From contig CM054181.1 in the NCBI GenBank assembly GCA_028829895.1, forward strand, positions 12,739,001 through 12,803,000: a stretch of DNA of 64,000 bases, given 5' to 3'. Below the pieces are notes generated by a model, which was not told the origin of the DNA, did no database searches, and saw nothing but the letters and a program-made list of their open reading frames with translations. Positions 55,701-64,000 of the stretch are shown piece by piece. Source of the stretch: Sinotaia quadrata. Its lineage: Eukaryota; Mollusca; Gastropoda; Architaenioglossa; Viviparidae. The position numbers were made by a program, and so were the translations under genes. Position 1 is the first letter of the stretch; every line of letters begins with the position of its first letter.

Positions 55701-58700
55701 ATATCTTTATTCATTTACTTCTACATAAAATTAAATAAATTCTGAGGGAAACTAAAAAACGTTTAGAAAAGAGATTTCATAAAGGACTGAATGGTCCAAA
55801 GATTCATTTTTAACCCGTTTTGGTATATGCTTTAGAAATTAGTATTAGTGGTTAGCTGTTCAGAACGGATTTACTTAAAATATGGGGATGCTATAGAACT
55901 ATATGTATGTGATTCTAGATATTTGAGAAATATATAAACTCGCACTCATACTGTTCTGTCATACAGTGATATTCAGGTACATCAATAAAAACATTGACTA
56001 TGGCATGTACTTTGCCTTAATAACTGAAATCAAGACTTAGAGCTGCTGGCAATTCTTGCATTATAGTTTCTTAAAATGTATTTTTCATTTTTTTTTTCTT
56101 TTCTTTCATAATTTTCAAAAACTTGTTCTATTCTCTAACAAACTAATAAAGGCACATTAAGTATATTGTCGTTTGAGAGTGTATCTTTGTGCTGAAAGTG
56201 TTTAACAAGCTTAATGTTATGAAATAATAAATAATGAACTTCAAACTCATCTCCTGTGGGCTTGCTTTAAATGTTTTCAATAAAGGGAATAATTGCGCAG
56301 TTTAAATGTAGTATTCTTTATTAAAAATACTCTCAATCACATATTCATGAATTAGTTTTGAATTAGTTTGTTTTTACAATAAGAGTACAAGCTGACTTGT
56401 ATCACAATTATATCTAAAACAATTCTTCTGCAACAAATATCACTTCTATTCTGGGAGTAAAATATGCTTTGTGAGATGTTAAAGTTATCATTGCCTTTTT
56501 CAGAATCTCTTAAATAAGAATATTTTTATTAAAATAAACACCTTCTCTTAGATTGCATGCATGCTGACTTGTTGATTGATTATTTTATTTCACAGTGAAC
56601 ATTTCTTTGGAAATTTCAGGCTGAAAGATGGGTGAGTGAGGTAAACAATGAGGGAGAGAACTCAGAAAATGACTAACAGTTTGAACATGAATGAAGAAAA
56701 TATAAAATGAAATGAACCGGTTAACCATATAACTAATGTTTAGTAAACAGTGATGATCAAAAAAAACGTTTTTGTATATAAATAAGCACATAATGTGGGA
56801 GCATCTGCCTCAGACTAGATCAGCAATAGCCAAAATAAAATAAGACAAGGTACTTATTTACAGCTGTAATGTGGTACACTCTTAGAGGTGGACCCAAGAT
56901 AAAATACAAAGAGAGATTTTTGAAGATTAGTGTTGTAGGCAACACAATGTGTTTTAAAAACTTTTGTGACAGATGTTTATAGTTATAGATGATATAGTTT
57001 GACTATTTCTGAATTAAAGGCAGCTTATTCCAAGTGACAGGCCCCCGATATAAGAAAGACCATGTGGATATCAGTGTCATAAGAAAAGCACAGATGTCAA
57101 GATGGCATGTATTCATGGGTGAGTTCAGAGAGGTACTATGGGCTGGAGTCCTATATACCAGAATACCAGAAAGGGCACCATATGCTTGTTTTATTTTATT
57201 TTACTTATATAATGGATGCTTTTGATGTATATAAAACATATTTTATAGTTTATTGTTTCTTCTTGGTATTCAGAATGATTGATTTATTGTATTGTACTTT
57301 GGTTTTGAATTTTATATATATATATTTGTACGTACTGAAGAAATACTAATGGAAAGTTTTTTTATTTGTGGATAAAGTATCTTATTTTCTCCTGAAAATG
57401 TATAACAGAACTATATCAAAGTTTTACCTATTATACTGCCAGAAAACCAAAACAGACTAGTGCTGTCAACAGGTACTCGGGTTCCCAGGTACCCTTTGCC
57501 GTGCTAATGCCTGGGTAGTAAAATTGTGAACGGGTACCCGTGATAATGCGGCCGATATGTCTATACACCAGCTAGGGCACTGCATAGCTGAGGATGAGGC
57601 ACAAAAATGGGTAATGCAAAGGGGGTGCAAAGAAAAGACAGAGGGAGAGCAAGCCAATCACTTATTAGATGAGAGAACTGACAGTGATGGCTCGATTTAG
57701 CACACTCCCCCCCCCTCCAGTCACACTCGCATCCCGCACTTAGATGTCAGCCTGCTAAATCGTGCCAGTGTTGGCAAATAATTCCTTTCCCCCCCCCAGA
57801 ATCTCCCTACGGTGGAGTCATTTTAAAATCTCCAAGAGGAGAAAATGGATTCTCTCAGATTAAAATAAAATGACCTATGAATGTAAAATAAATCCAACCC
57901 AAAATAAATTCACCTAAGGGGGAGGGGGAAAGATTTAGACTTTAATCAATTAAATTTATGTTGTAGCTTCAGTTTTATAGGCCGAGCTATTCCGTAATTC
58001 TTTAATTAATTAATTCTTTAATTCTCCCATCAAGTTGTTCGAGAATTGTTTTGAGTGCAGTTAGACTTGTATCAAGGCCTCGCCCCATCAGCAGAGAGCC
58101 AGCAGCGCAGCACTCAATAGTGGCTACGTCATCCGGTTTCATGACGTCATACGGCAGATCCCTGTTGCCTTATGCAGTGCATTGTTAATAAATTAAGGGG
58201 GGTTATATTTTAATTAGGAGCTTTTATTTTAAAACAAAATATACATTGGAGAATTTGTTTTAAAATAAAACCTCCTTAGGAGACTTCATTTTGTGTGAGA
58301 CTTTATTTGATGACACTGGCCGTGAGTAGGCTCATGCACTGAGCAGCCGCTGTACCTAGATCTGATTATGGACGACATGAATCACCATAGCTCGTGCCCT
58401 TCCTTTTGCTTGTATTAACGTATTAACACGTGTAGCATGTTAATAAGACTTCAGTAAACAAACTTGTCAGTATTTTAACTTCAATAAATTAAATAATAAT
58501 GTCGTAATATTTTTAATATGGGTAAGACATCGTCTGGTGGAGTCATGCCAAGCGATTGGATAGTGACATGATAAAATGCAACCTGTGCAATGAAATTCTT
58601 TCAATGAAGTTTAATTTATCTAATGATTGATCATATTAAAAAATAAAAGTTTGTGTTGATCATAACTAATAGTAAGTCACTAGATGCACACCATTGGTTA

Positions 58701-60797
58701 CTGTGTGAAATAGAGTGCATGCCTAATGGTCAAATAGCTTTGTGTAGAAATCACGAGTTGCAATGGAGATTATGCTAATTTTCAAACGGATACCCATTCA
58801 AAATCTGACTTGGGCAGCTTTTAATTGACAAAATATTGACAAAAACAGCCCTAAAACAGACATCAGTATTTCATGCTAGCAAAGATTTTATTTGAAGACT
58901 GCTGTTGTACTTCAACTAAAAATTGTCTTATAAGTTGTAAACAAAGAATCACTGGGAGGTGCGTGTGTGTGTGTGTGGGGGGGGGGGGGGGAATTTAAAC
59001 AACAAAATATTCCAAATGCACAAAATTGTAAATACCAGCAATTAAATAACAGATCAAATGATCCCTCTACATCATCCCTGTCCATCTTTTTATAGAGTTA
59101 ATCAGTTATTTAGATTAATTTGCTCATAAACACTTTTTTTTAAAAATGTAATTATCTCATGCATTTAAATATGTATCCACCATTTTCAGATAAAGCTGTA
59201 TTACAAGTATGTTAGTATTTAGGGGTTATTTCATTATGATTATTTCAATATTTTTGGAATGAAAATTAGCTAAATAAATAAAAAATATATACCAGCATCT
59301 CAGCATTCACAAGTTCAGTATTCAAGAATTCTCAGGGTAGCCATAAAATTTGGATGTTTCAAAAATTCATCAGTTCTCAGGCTAGAAACTTAGTAGCTCA
59401 CAGCATCCCACTAATTACAAGAAGTGGAGTCATTCCTATTATATACTGCTAACATTTTTGGAAACTATCATGATGTCAAGCAATGTGTTGCCACTTTTCA
59501 CACTTTTCAAGGCGTTTAAGTCTTGCTGTTTATTCTTAGCTTCACGATTAGCTGTTGTACGTGTTGCTATTTATAGAAATAAAGCAACTTTTGTTGTGTA
59601 TTGTCATCTGAATTTAGTGGCTGGATCTGGCTGTTTTACCTTAGTGTCTTGACTAGCTGTTGTATTTGCTGCTATTTTATAAATTATTTATGTTGATAAG
59701 TAATAAATGTGTCCATTCTTAACTAATCCTTATGGCAGTATATAGATGTGCCTCAATTTCAATGTGTATAGTATATAGTATAGTATATTGGTATATTGCA
59801 TAGTATATTCACCACTCTTGACATATTCAGTAATATGCTTATTCATTATTTTCAAATAATGCTCAGTGTCGGCTAATTATTTTATTATTGCTTTTAACAT
59901 TACTATGGATGTATACTTCATTGTTAAAATTAGTCCATTTTGACAGCTTATTTGCATTTTGAAATGAGCAATGCGCTGTAACAGCTCAGTTATTTAGATA
60001 TATAGTTCGATTTTAAAGTTGCTGTTTCGGGTGACTTTTTAAAATTTTCTTTGTGCATTAGATTTTCATAATTTGGATATGAAATAAGTTCATTTAATTC
60101 TTAAAGTTATTATTTTTGATAGTTTTAACCTATAGTTATATGTCAGATTTTTTAAAACTTTATTATATGGATCTTTTAATTTGAGTTGTTCCTAAGAGCT
60201 TGAGAGCTTGATTGTCATTTTTTTTTTAAATGCTATAGATGTGTAATTCAGCATTAATTTTGGTCACCATGCATCACCTTGCTTATAAAGTTAAGTGGGG
60301 CGATTTTATACTGTTATACTGTGAATAGTTCAGTCTCAGAATTGTATTAAAGCTGTTTAATGCTTGCATATCAGTAAGAGGTGTGCTGTTCGGTATTAAA
60401 GTTGGCCAAATTCATAGTCACATAGTTTACATTTCCCCTAATGATATAGCTGAGGAAAGTATTTTATTTTTGCATTGTATAAATACTGATGGCAACATGG
60501 AAAGGTAATATCTCTTGATCACTTGTGCTTATTTCACATACCAAAATACAGATAGGTCTTTATTTGAGGCTAGTCGATGTGATAAATGCATTTATTTTGT
60601 TTTATAGGTTGGACACTTTGGATTCAGTATATAGAACTCACAAATTGGAGCGAGACACAGCCCATGTTGATATTGGTGTTACGGAGAAAAATATTTCCAC
60701 GTGCAAGGAAAGTGCTGGTGAATTGGAAGAGCGCTATCGCTTCTTCCAAGAAATGAGGGGGTATGTGAGAGACTTGGTTGAATGTCTCAATGAAAAG
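46500..60797 (+). CDS. PAXBP1: PAXBP1/GCFC-family protein, exons 1-8, 3' part off window
   Basis: Eight exons with matching phases encode the first 405 residues. In vertebrates PAXBP1 is a nuclear adaptor linking PAX3/PAX7 to histone H3K4 methylation machinery, and the GCFC family also takes part in spliceosome disassembly with TFIP11. Visible landmarks: a basic start (MFKKPKRNFRRKAADSD); DTEIFKVKKSSHSKRI (about 82-97), like DTEVFKVKKSSQSKK of human PAXBP1; RGEIPDAKTIHFIRKQRQMA (171-190), like PGEIPDAAFIHAARKKRQMA; an acidic RDDEDDKSDEEEDDF stretch; and a coiled coil (about 333-405) with ERYRFFQEMRGYV. The GCFC domain proper should lie beyond position 64,000. Vertebrates also have a paralogue, GCFC2; these landmarks fit PAXBP1 better, and an invertebrate may have only one such gene. 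Confidence 0.92.
46741..47457. other. PAXBP1 intron 1
   Basis: Bounded by GTTAGT and GTTTCAG. AT-rich; a 90-codon open frame at 46,869-47,141 has no recognisable domain and is probably chance. Confidence 0.55.
47458..47624 (+). CDS. PAXBP1: PAXBP1 exon 2
   Basis: 167 nt, phase 1 in and phase 0 out, residues 81-136. It encodes ADTEIFKVKKSSHSKRIAK, the most conserved N-terminal block of the family, followed by a charged Lys/Glu-rich segment. Acceptor GTTTCAG, donor GTAAGAAA. Confidence 0.95.
47636..47711. repeat. 35-bp direct duplication in PAXBP1 intron 2
   Basis: AATATATTGGCTTGACTTAC is followed by AAATATATTGGCTTGATTTA after about 38 bp, with GCA-GT-T-CAC tails also shared. It begins directly after the exon 2 donor. 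Confidence 0.7.
48360..48834 (-). pseudogene. Decayed protein-coding fragment, probably transposon-derived
   Basis: On the minus strand an open stretch reads LVGANEESLATWQLPSLQLP through DRCYLMTVFADSDVSIEN and a stop. A second reading frame downstream has VTKVNFSDKGIVNFMKKAEF and FKWPSCSDKC before a stop. The alternating frames and stops mark a pseudogene. The FKWPS..DKC arrangement faintly recalls a WP..ED.CWV segment I associate with invertebrate transposon-encoded proteins; that link is weak. Confidence 0.35.
49738..49771. repeat. (TG)n microsatellite
   Basis: Uninterrupted TG run of about 33 bases. Confidence 0.95.
50098..50200 (+). CDS. PAXBP1: PAXBP1 exon 3
   Basis: 103 nt, phase 0 in and phase 1 out, residues 137-170: an acidic run (EELRTLNGDEAEELESSED) then ISFRSRLA. 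Acceptor TTTCTAG, donor GTATGTAT. The exon end and donor region are duplicated once directly downstream. Confidence 0.9.
50165..50300 (+). repeat. Tandem copy of the PAXBP1 exon 3 donor region
   Basis: GGTTCTATTTCTTTTCGCAG then CAGATTGGCA and the donor flank GTATGTATATTATTATGAAT is followed about 68 bp later by GGTTCCATATCTATCCTTTC then ACAGCAGACTGGCAT and ATGTGTATCGTTATGAAT. Exon and intron sides are both copied, but in the second copy the GT is lost. Confidence 0.85.
50301..52412. other. PAXBP1 introns 3 and 4, apart from exon 4
   Basis: AT-rich. Around 51,270-51,480 GATCATTAATTTTCTAATTT-like pieces recur loosely about every 60 bp, the only structure seen besides exon 4. Confidence 0.5.
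51047..51191 (+). CDS. PAXBP1: PAXBP1 exon 4
   Basis: 145 nt, phase 1 in and phase 2 out, residues 171-218. It contains GEIPDAKTIHFIRKQRQMAR, a signature block shared with human PAXBP1, then a Ser/Thr stretch and RLVR. Acceptor TTTTAG, donor GTATGA. Confidence 0.95.
52413..52531 (+). CDS. PAXBP1: PAXBP1 exon 5
   Basis: 119 nt, phase 2 in and phase 1 out, residues 219-258. It encodes the acidic DDEDDKSDEEEDDF stretch and RVDFTVNKAAQERQQLRD, matching the DDEDDDEKRRIVFSVKEKSQRQK order in human PAXBP1. Acceptor ATTTACAG; the donor GTTTGT is weak. Confidence 0.92.
52532..54530. other. PAXBP1 intron 5 with a CpG-containing island
   Basis: Most of it is AT-rich, but 53,390-53,660 has many CG dinucleotides (ACGCCATGGCGATCACGCGC). 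On the minus strand a short ORF there begins MALSAVLVSLLRK. It could be an intronic promoter or CpG-bearing transposon remnant. I could not place transposon ends. Confidence 0.35.
54531..54604 (+). CDS. PAXBP1: PAXBP1 exon 6
   Basis: 74 nt, phase 1 in and phase 0 out, residues 259-283: SGDESEKEQEKWEDQQIQKA and VKIQ. It corresponds to the EELSRWEQEQIRKGI segment of human PAXBP1. Acceptor TTTGCAG, donor GTAATT. Confidence 0.92.
54823..54998 (+). CDS. PAXBP1: PAXBP1 exon 7
   Basis: 176 nt, phase 0 in and phase 2 out, residues 284-341. A Pro/Asn/Gln-rich linker (APELLHQQPNISNNTVQPD) leads into ITIESVKKSLQER, equivalent to VTIDLVKKQLKDR at the start of the human coiled coil. Acceptor TTCTTTAG, donor GTATCC. 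Confidence 0.93.
55090..55565. repeat. ~65-bp degenerate array in PAXBP1 intron 7
   Basis: Six to seven copies around CATTTCAGATTGCATGCATA then CTGATTGGTTAATATAAGAT and TTTATTGACTAAGTTCATCA. Each contains an acceptor-like CATTTCAG. A lone related piece (TTAGATTGCATGCATGCTGA) lies at 56,548-56,570. Confidence 0.82.
55570..57449. other. PAXBP1 intron 7 without further features
   Basis: No exon or array recognised apart from the stray repeat piece near 56,550. Confidence 0.5.
57764..58320. mobile_element. Probable second element nested in the hAT copy
   Basis: GCCAGTGTTGGCAAATAA at the left and TTATTTGATGACACTGGC at the right are imperfect inverted repeats (15 of 18). CGT flanks both sides, a possible 3-bp target duplication. 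The ends share purine-rich CTCC-AGGAG blocks. The 557-bp interior includes a CRE-like TGACGTCA and a CpG patch (58,040-58,160). Superfamily unclear; such a short duplication is weak evidence. Confidence 0.5.
58526..58630 (+). pseudogene. BED zinc-finger fragment of hAT transposase
   Basis: The frame reads DIVWWSHAKRLDSDMIKC then NLCNEILSMKFNLSND and a stop. The W..H/F...D....KCNLC....LS pattern is that of the BED finger at the N terminus of hAT transposases. A stop precedes it and another follows before the expected histidines, so it is inactive. Confidence 0.75.
58961..58991. repeat. (GT)n followed by a G run
   Basis: GTGCGTGTGTGTGTGTGTG followed by about a dozen G, then GAATTT. Homopolymer length may be affected by sequencing. 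Confidence 0.9.
58995..60607. other. PAXBP1 intron 7, distal part
   Basis: AT-rich with a GTATAGTATA-like low-complexity run at 59,765-59,812. No exon was recognised before exon 8. Confidence 0.5.
60608..60797 (+). CDS. PAXBP1: PAXBP1 exon 8: coiled coil
   Basis: 190 nt, phase 2 in and phase 0 out, residues 342-405. It encodes RLDTLDSVYRTHKLERD, a heptad-like region, and ELEERYRFFQEMRGYVRDL then VECLNEK, matching human ERYKFLQEMRGYVQDLLECFSEK. Acceptor TTTTATAG, donor GTGGGTG. No following exon was recognised before position 64,000. Confidence 0.95.
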
Positions 60798-61114
60798 GTG
60801 GGTGAACATATTGTTCTGGGAGGGATTTTCAATGTTGTCACAGGGTTGGGAATGTAAGATAGCATTGTCTTTTTTAATTTAATGTTAACCTTATTTGGCC
60901 ATTGCTATTACAATTATTCATTACATTTTGTATATATTATTATAATTCTACTTCATTTACTAAATTGCACTCATAATCCTATTCATCGGAGTGTACATGG
61001 CAATTTAGTTTGAAATTAAGCATTAAATTATTTCATTAAGTTTTATAAAAGATTATTTCCATGGTTTACTAGTCTCACACATACAACACACACACACATA
61101 CATGAATGGGTAAA

Positions 61115-61160
61115 GTTACAAATATATTACACTCAGAAAGTCTTTACAAGAAAGGTAAGG
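61115..61160 (+). repeat. Displaced copy of PAXBP1 exon 7 end plus donor
   Basis: ATTACACTCAGAAAG then TCTTTACAAGAAAGGTA (17 bases identical to the exon 7 border at 54,985-55,001) and AGG. It encodes KSLQER in the same arrangement as ITIESVKKSLQER and has a better donor (GTAAGG) than the true exon (GTATCC). It lies in intron 8, about 6.1 kb from its source. Confidence 0.7.
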
Positions 61161-61164
61161 CAAT

Positions 61165-64000
61165 TTTTATAAAAACCTACCTTCTCCGCTAACATCATCA
61201 GACCCCTCTCCAGTTATCAATAGTTTTGAACAAGAAAAAGGATAGGCAAAGGAAGCGAAAGACATGTAGACAAAGACATAACTTTCTGATACCTTGACCA
61301 CATGATTCTTTTTTTGTTTATGGTGGCAAGCAGCACAAGTTAGCACCACATATGTATGTATGTGTCGTTTGTTCTGGTTGGCAAAAAGTCTAGTTGAAAC
61401 ATAGCTGAATATTCATAAAATAATTCTGCTAACTCTCTAACCTTATAAAATGATTGGTGTTATTTTAAATTCACCCCTCATATACAACACAGTGTAACTA
61501 CCCACTATAAAACATTTGAATTTAATGTGAATTCAGAGACAATGTGATAAAGCAAAAATGGCTTCCGTCTCATCAACAACATACTTTTTCCAGTTTAATC
61601 CCAGTTTATGCATATAGTGATTATTGCACACAAATTCAGTACATTTGTTTTTACAAGCATATCATGGGTCAGAACACATATTTGCAGCATTTTAAAACTT
61701 TCACTCCATCTTCAGTGCATACAAACTGCAATTTTTCATTAATGTTATAACATTGATAGCTAAATCCATTGACAGTTTTTGTTTTGCTGACAAAAATACT
61801 ATGTACGAGGCGGTAGCTAATGATTTACTGATTGTTTATGATGGAAATGTTTGAGATCGAAGGAAGTTTGATATAATGTGGTGTTACCTATAAACATGGT
61901 AAAATTTGGGGCACTGTGTTATATCATGGTAGAGATGTATTGATAATTCTTTAGCTTTCTTTCTTTTTTAAAATTCAGTGCTAAAGCTTATAGAGTAAAG
62001 AATTTGTATATTACTCATTTTGTTTTTAAAATCATTTCATCTTCATTAAACTTAACATTTCATTTCTTTCCTTTTTTTCATGTTAGTTTTTGTCTTGCTT
62101 TGCCTTTGCCAAAATGTTAGTATACTGAAAACCACCACCACTCTTGTTTTTTCCAGTCAAATTTTATATTCACTATTTTTATACATTTCTATAAATATTT
62201 TTCAATTATTGTAGGTTATAGAACTCTCATATTTTTTTAAATTATTTTATTTAATATGAAGTAAATGTTTGTCTAAATATTATATACAATAATTAATATA
62301 AAATATGTCATTGTTCAATTGTTAAATTTAATTTTATAGTAATATTTTTATCTATTTAAAAAATTTATTATGTTTAAATAATTATTATTATTTAATTTTT
62401 TCAAATATGATTCATTTGAGAGAAAATTAAAGAGTAAAGATTAGAGTTCTTTTTGTTTATTTTCGTTACAATATGCAGCAAAAGAATCTTTTAAAAATTT
62501 GTATAAAAATTGTACTCAGTGAGCAGTATAAGAAATGTATATATCATCTTGTCAACAGTACGATAAGAAGCTTACTTGTGTCAACACTGATTGGTTAGCT
62601 TAAAATTGAAAAACTGTTTTATAAAATTTATGAAAAGAATATATGAATTCATTAACCAGGCATTTTGGCTGGCTTTCTCAGAGGCCATGCAGTTTGGGTT
62701 GGATCATGCCATATGTCTGTCAGTCTTGCATATTTAAAAATTCATGGTACGGCTGGAAGTAATTAGTTTTTCACTAAAATCTAACTTCTGAAATGACTTT
62801 TTTTTAAATGACTCATTTTAGACCAAAGCTTTATAATTGTTCTGTATTGCAAACTAATCTGTGTCGGTTGTTCAGTGTTTTAAAATATAAATATAAAATA
62901 TTTCACATTGGAAAATTTACACAATTATTTTCCCTCCTTCAGCTGTTTTCTGTTGTTCTTTAAGAAACTTCTATGTTATTGGGGCCTTTGTATCTAAGTA
63001 GATATTTCAGATTTTCAAAGTGATTGAATATTCAAAAAATAACTTTTGTATTTTTTTATTATTATTTGTTATCATGTAAGGATGATCTGAAACATTTGAT
63101 AGGAAATATTTCGGTGTACTCAGTTAAAGCCAATAAACGTTCAACAATTAAAACGAAAAAATGTTGCATTAAGAAGTAACTTCCAATATTTTTTAATTGA
63201 TTTAAAATATACACTTGTTAAGAAACATCAAATATTTCCTTATAAAGTATATGCTGGTTAAGAAATAACTCCAATATTTTTAACATGCTTACAAACATAT
63301 TTTTTACTACTAAAATGGTGTGTTATTATTATGCTAATTGTATTATCTCTTCTAAACTATAGGTTTTTGAAAATGGCTGAATAAGTAATAAAGTGATGCT
63401 AACCATGTTTGGCTGAGTTATTTGCCCATTAGCATTTATATCTCTATTTTATATTAAGCTTTAAAGCCTCCCCAAAAATAGCAACAAGAAAATGAAGTAG
63501 TAGTAAAAATGTCAGATTTTTAATGCCACTATTAATAATCAAATTTTCAGCATGTACTTATCTGGATTTTCTCTACCCTTTTCATAGATATTAAGGTGTG
63601 ATGTTTATTAGTGTCAAACAAACGAGAAAATGTCTGTTACATAAAAAGAAATTGTTTTATTCTAGCTCAAATATTTCTTTACTTTTCTTCAGTTCCCTTT
63701 GATATATATATAACTATTTTCCAAATTTTCTGTGATCTGGGCAACTATGTATAAAAGAGTGATTTATAATTTATTGTGACTGGAACTGCCAAAATATTTC
63801 AAAAAATAGTATCAGTTTTTATACAGTTGAAGTTTAAATGGTTTATGTTTCATCAGTAATAGATTTTCAGTAACCTTAATAAAAATGTTAAATTTAACAT
63901 ATTTAATGAAATGGAAGATATTAGATAATTAGAATTCAGCATATCCTTTCATGATTATATGGTTATATGTTTCTGTAGAATGCACATTTGCTTTTTGCTC
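61165..64000. other. PAXBP1 intron 8, no further exon seen
   Basis: AT-rich to the end of the window. No segment resembling the next part of PAXBP1 was found, so intron 8 probably continues beyond the edge. Confidence 0.5.

Larger units (their letters stand above)
57458..58853 (+). mobile_element. hAT transposon remnant with perfect 8-bp TSD
   Basis: Begins TAGTGCTGTCAACAGGTACT and ends CAGCCCTA; the outer bases are inverted repeats of the TAGGGCTG type known from hAT elements. AAACAGAC flanks both sides (57,450-57,457 and 58,854-58,861). Related subterminal motifs lie at both ends (ACGGGTACCCGT and ACGGATACCCAT). The interior is GC- and CpG-richer than the surroundings. Only a piece of a BED zinc finger remains of the transposase. 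It sits inside PAXBP1 intron 7 in the sense orientation. Confidence 0.9.

Noticed and set aside
1..64000. tRNA, rRNA and other structured RNA genes
   Set aside because: I looked for TTCGAATC-type T-arms and A/B-box pairs on both strands and saw no convincing cloverleaf; a covariance-model search would be needed to be sure.

Overview
The window is animal nuclear DNA. It is strongly AT-rich, its genes are split into short exons by long introns with GT..AG borders, and it carries microsatellites, minisatellite arrays and DNA-transposon remnants. There is no sign of bacterial gene organisation. The protein sequences look like those of an invertebrate, and the repeat-laden introns would suit a mollusc or another lophotrochozoan, but the species is a guess.

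Two conserved genes lie head to head. The left two thirds (about 1-43,100) hold the minus-strand gene for the kinase TAK1 (MAP3K7). Fourteen coding exons can be read with every splice phase in agreement, plus one possible 29-nt exon. They give about 556-566 residues: the full kinase domain and most of the Ser/Pro/Gly-rich linker. The C-terminal TAB2/3-binding coiled coil lies beyond the left edge. A 3.4-kb gap (43,096-46,499) separates it from the plus-strand gene for the GCFC-family protein PAXBP1. Eight in-phase exons cover its first 405 residues, and the rest runs off the right edge. Both proteins act inside the cell: TAK1 in innate, TGF-beta and stress signalling, PAXBP1 in the nucleus in chromatin adaptor and spliceosome-disassembly roles. 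Nothing links them beyond adjacency and possibly shared regulatory DNA.

The MAP3K7 introns are the unusual part. They are mosaics of more than twenty unrelated tandem arrays, most with units of about 39-56 bp. At least seven splice junctions are themselves copied into the neighbouring intron array, so that degenerate copies of an exon edge, often with an intact GT or AG, are repeated beside the real one. The clearest are a five-copy 50-bp ladder of the exon 9 donor and about 17 copies of a 55-bp unit at the exon 11 acceptor that frames an 18-nt AG..GT mini-exon. PAXBP1 shows the same at its exon 3 donor, and a copy of its exon 7 tail with donor sits 6 kb downstream.

Mobile elements include a hAT element with a perfect 8-bp target duplication and a BED-finger remnant (57,458-58,853), itself probably invaded by a second element; a 144-bp hAT-type MITE with a perfect 8-bp duplication (10,188-10,331); four copies of an unclassified ~290-bp dispersed repeat; and a decayed ORF fragment in PAXBP1 intron 2. 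No RNA gene, CRISPR array or prokaryote-type element was seen.
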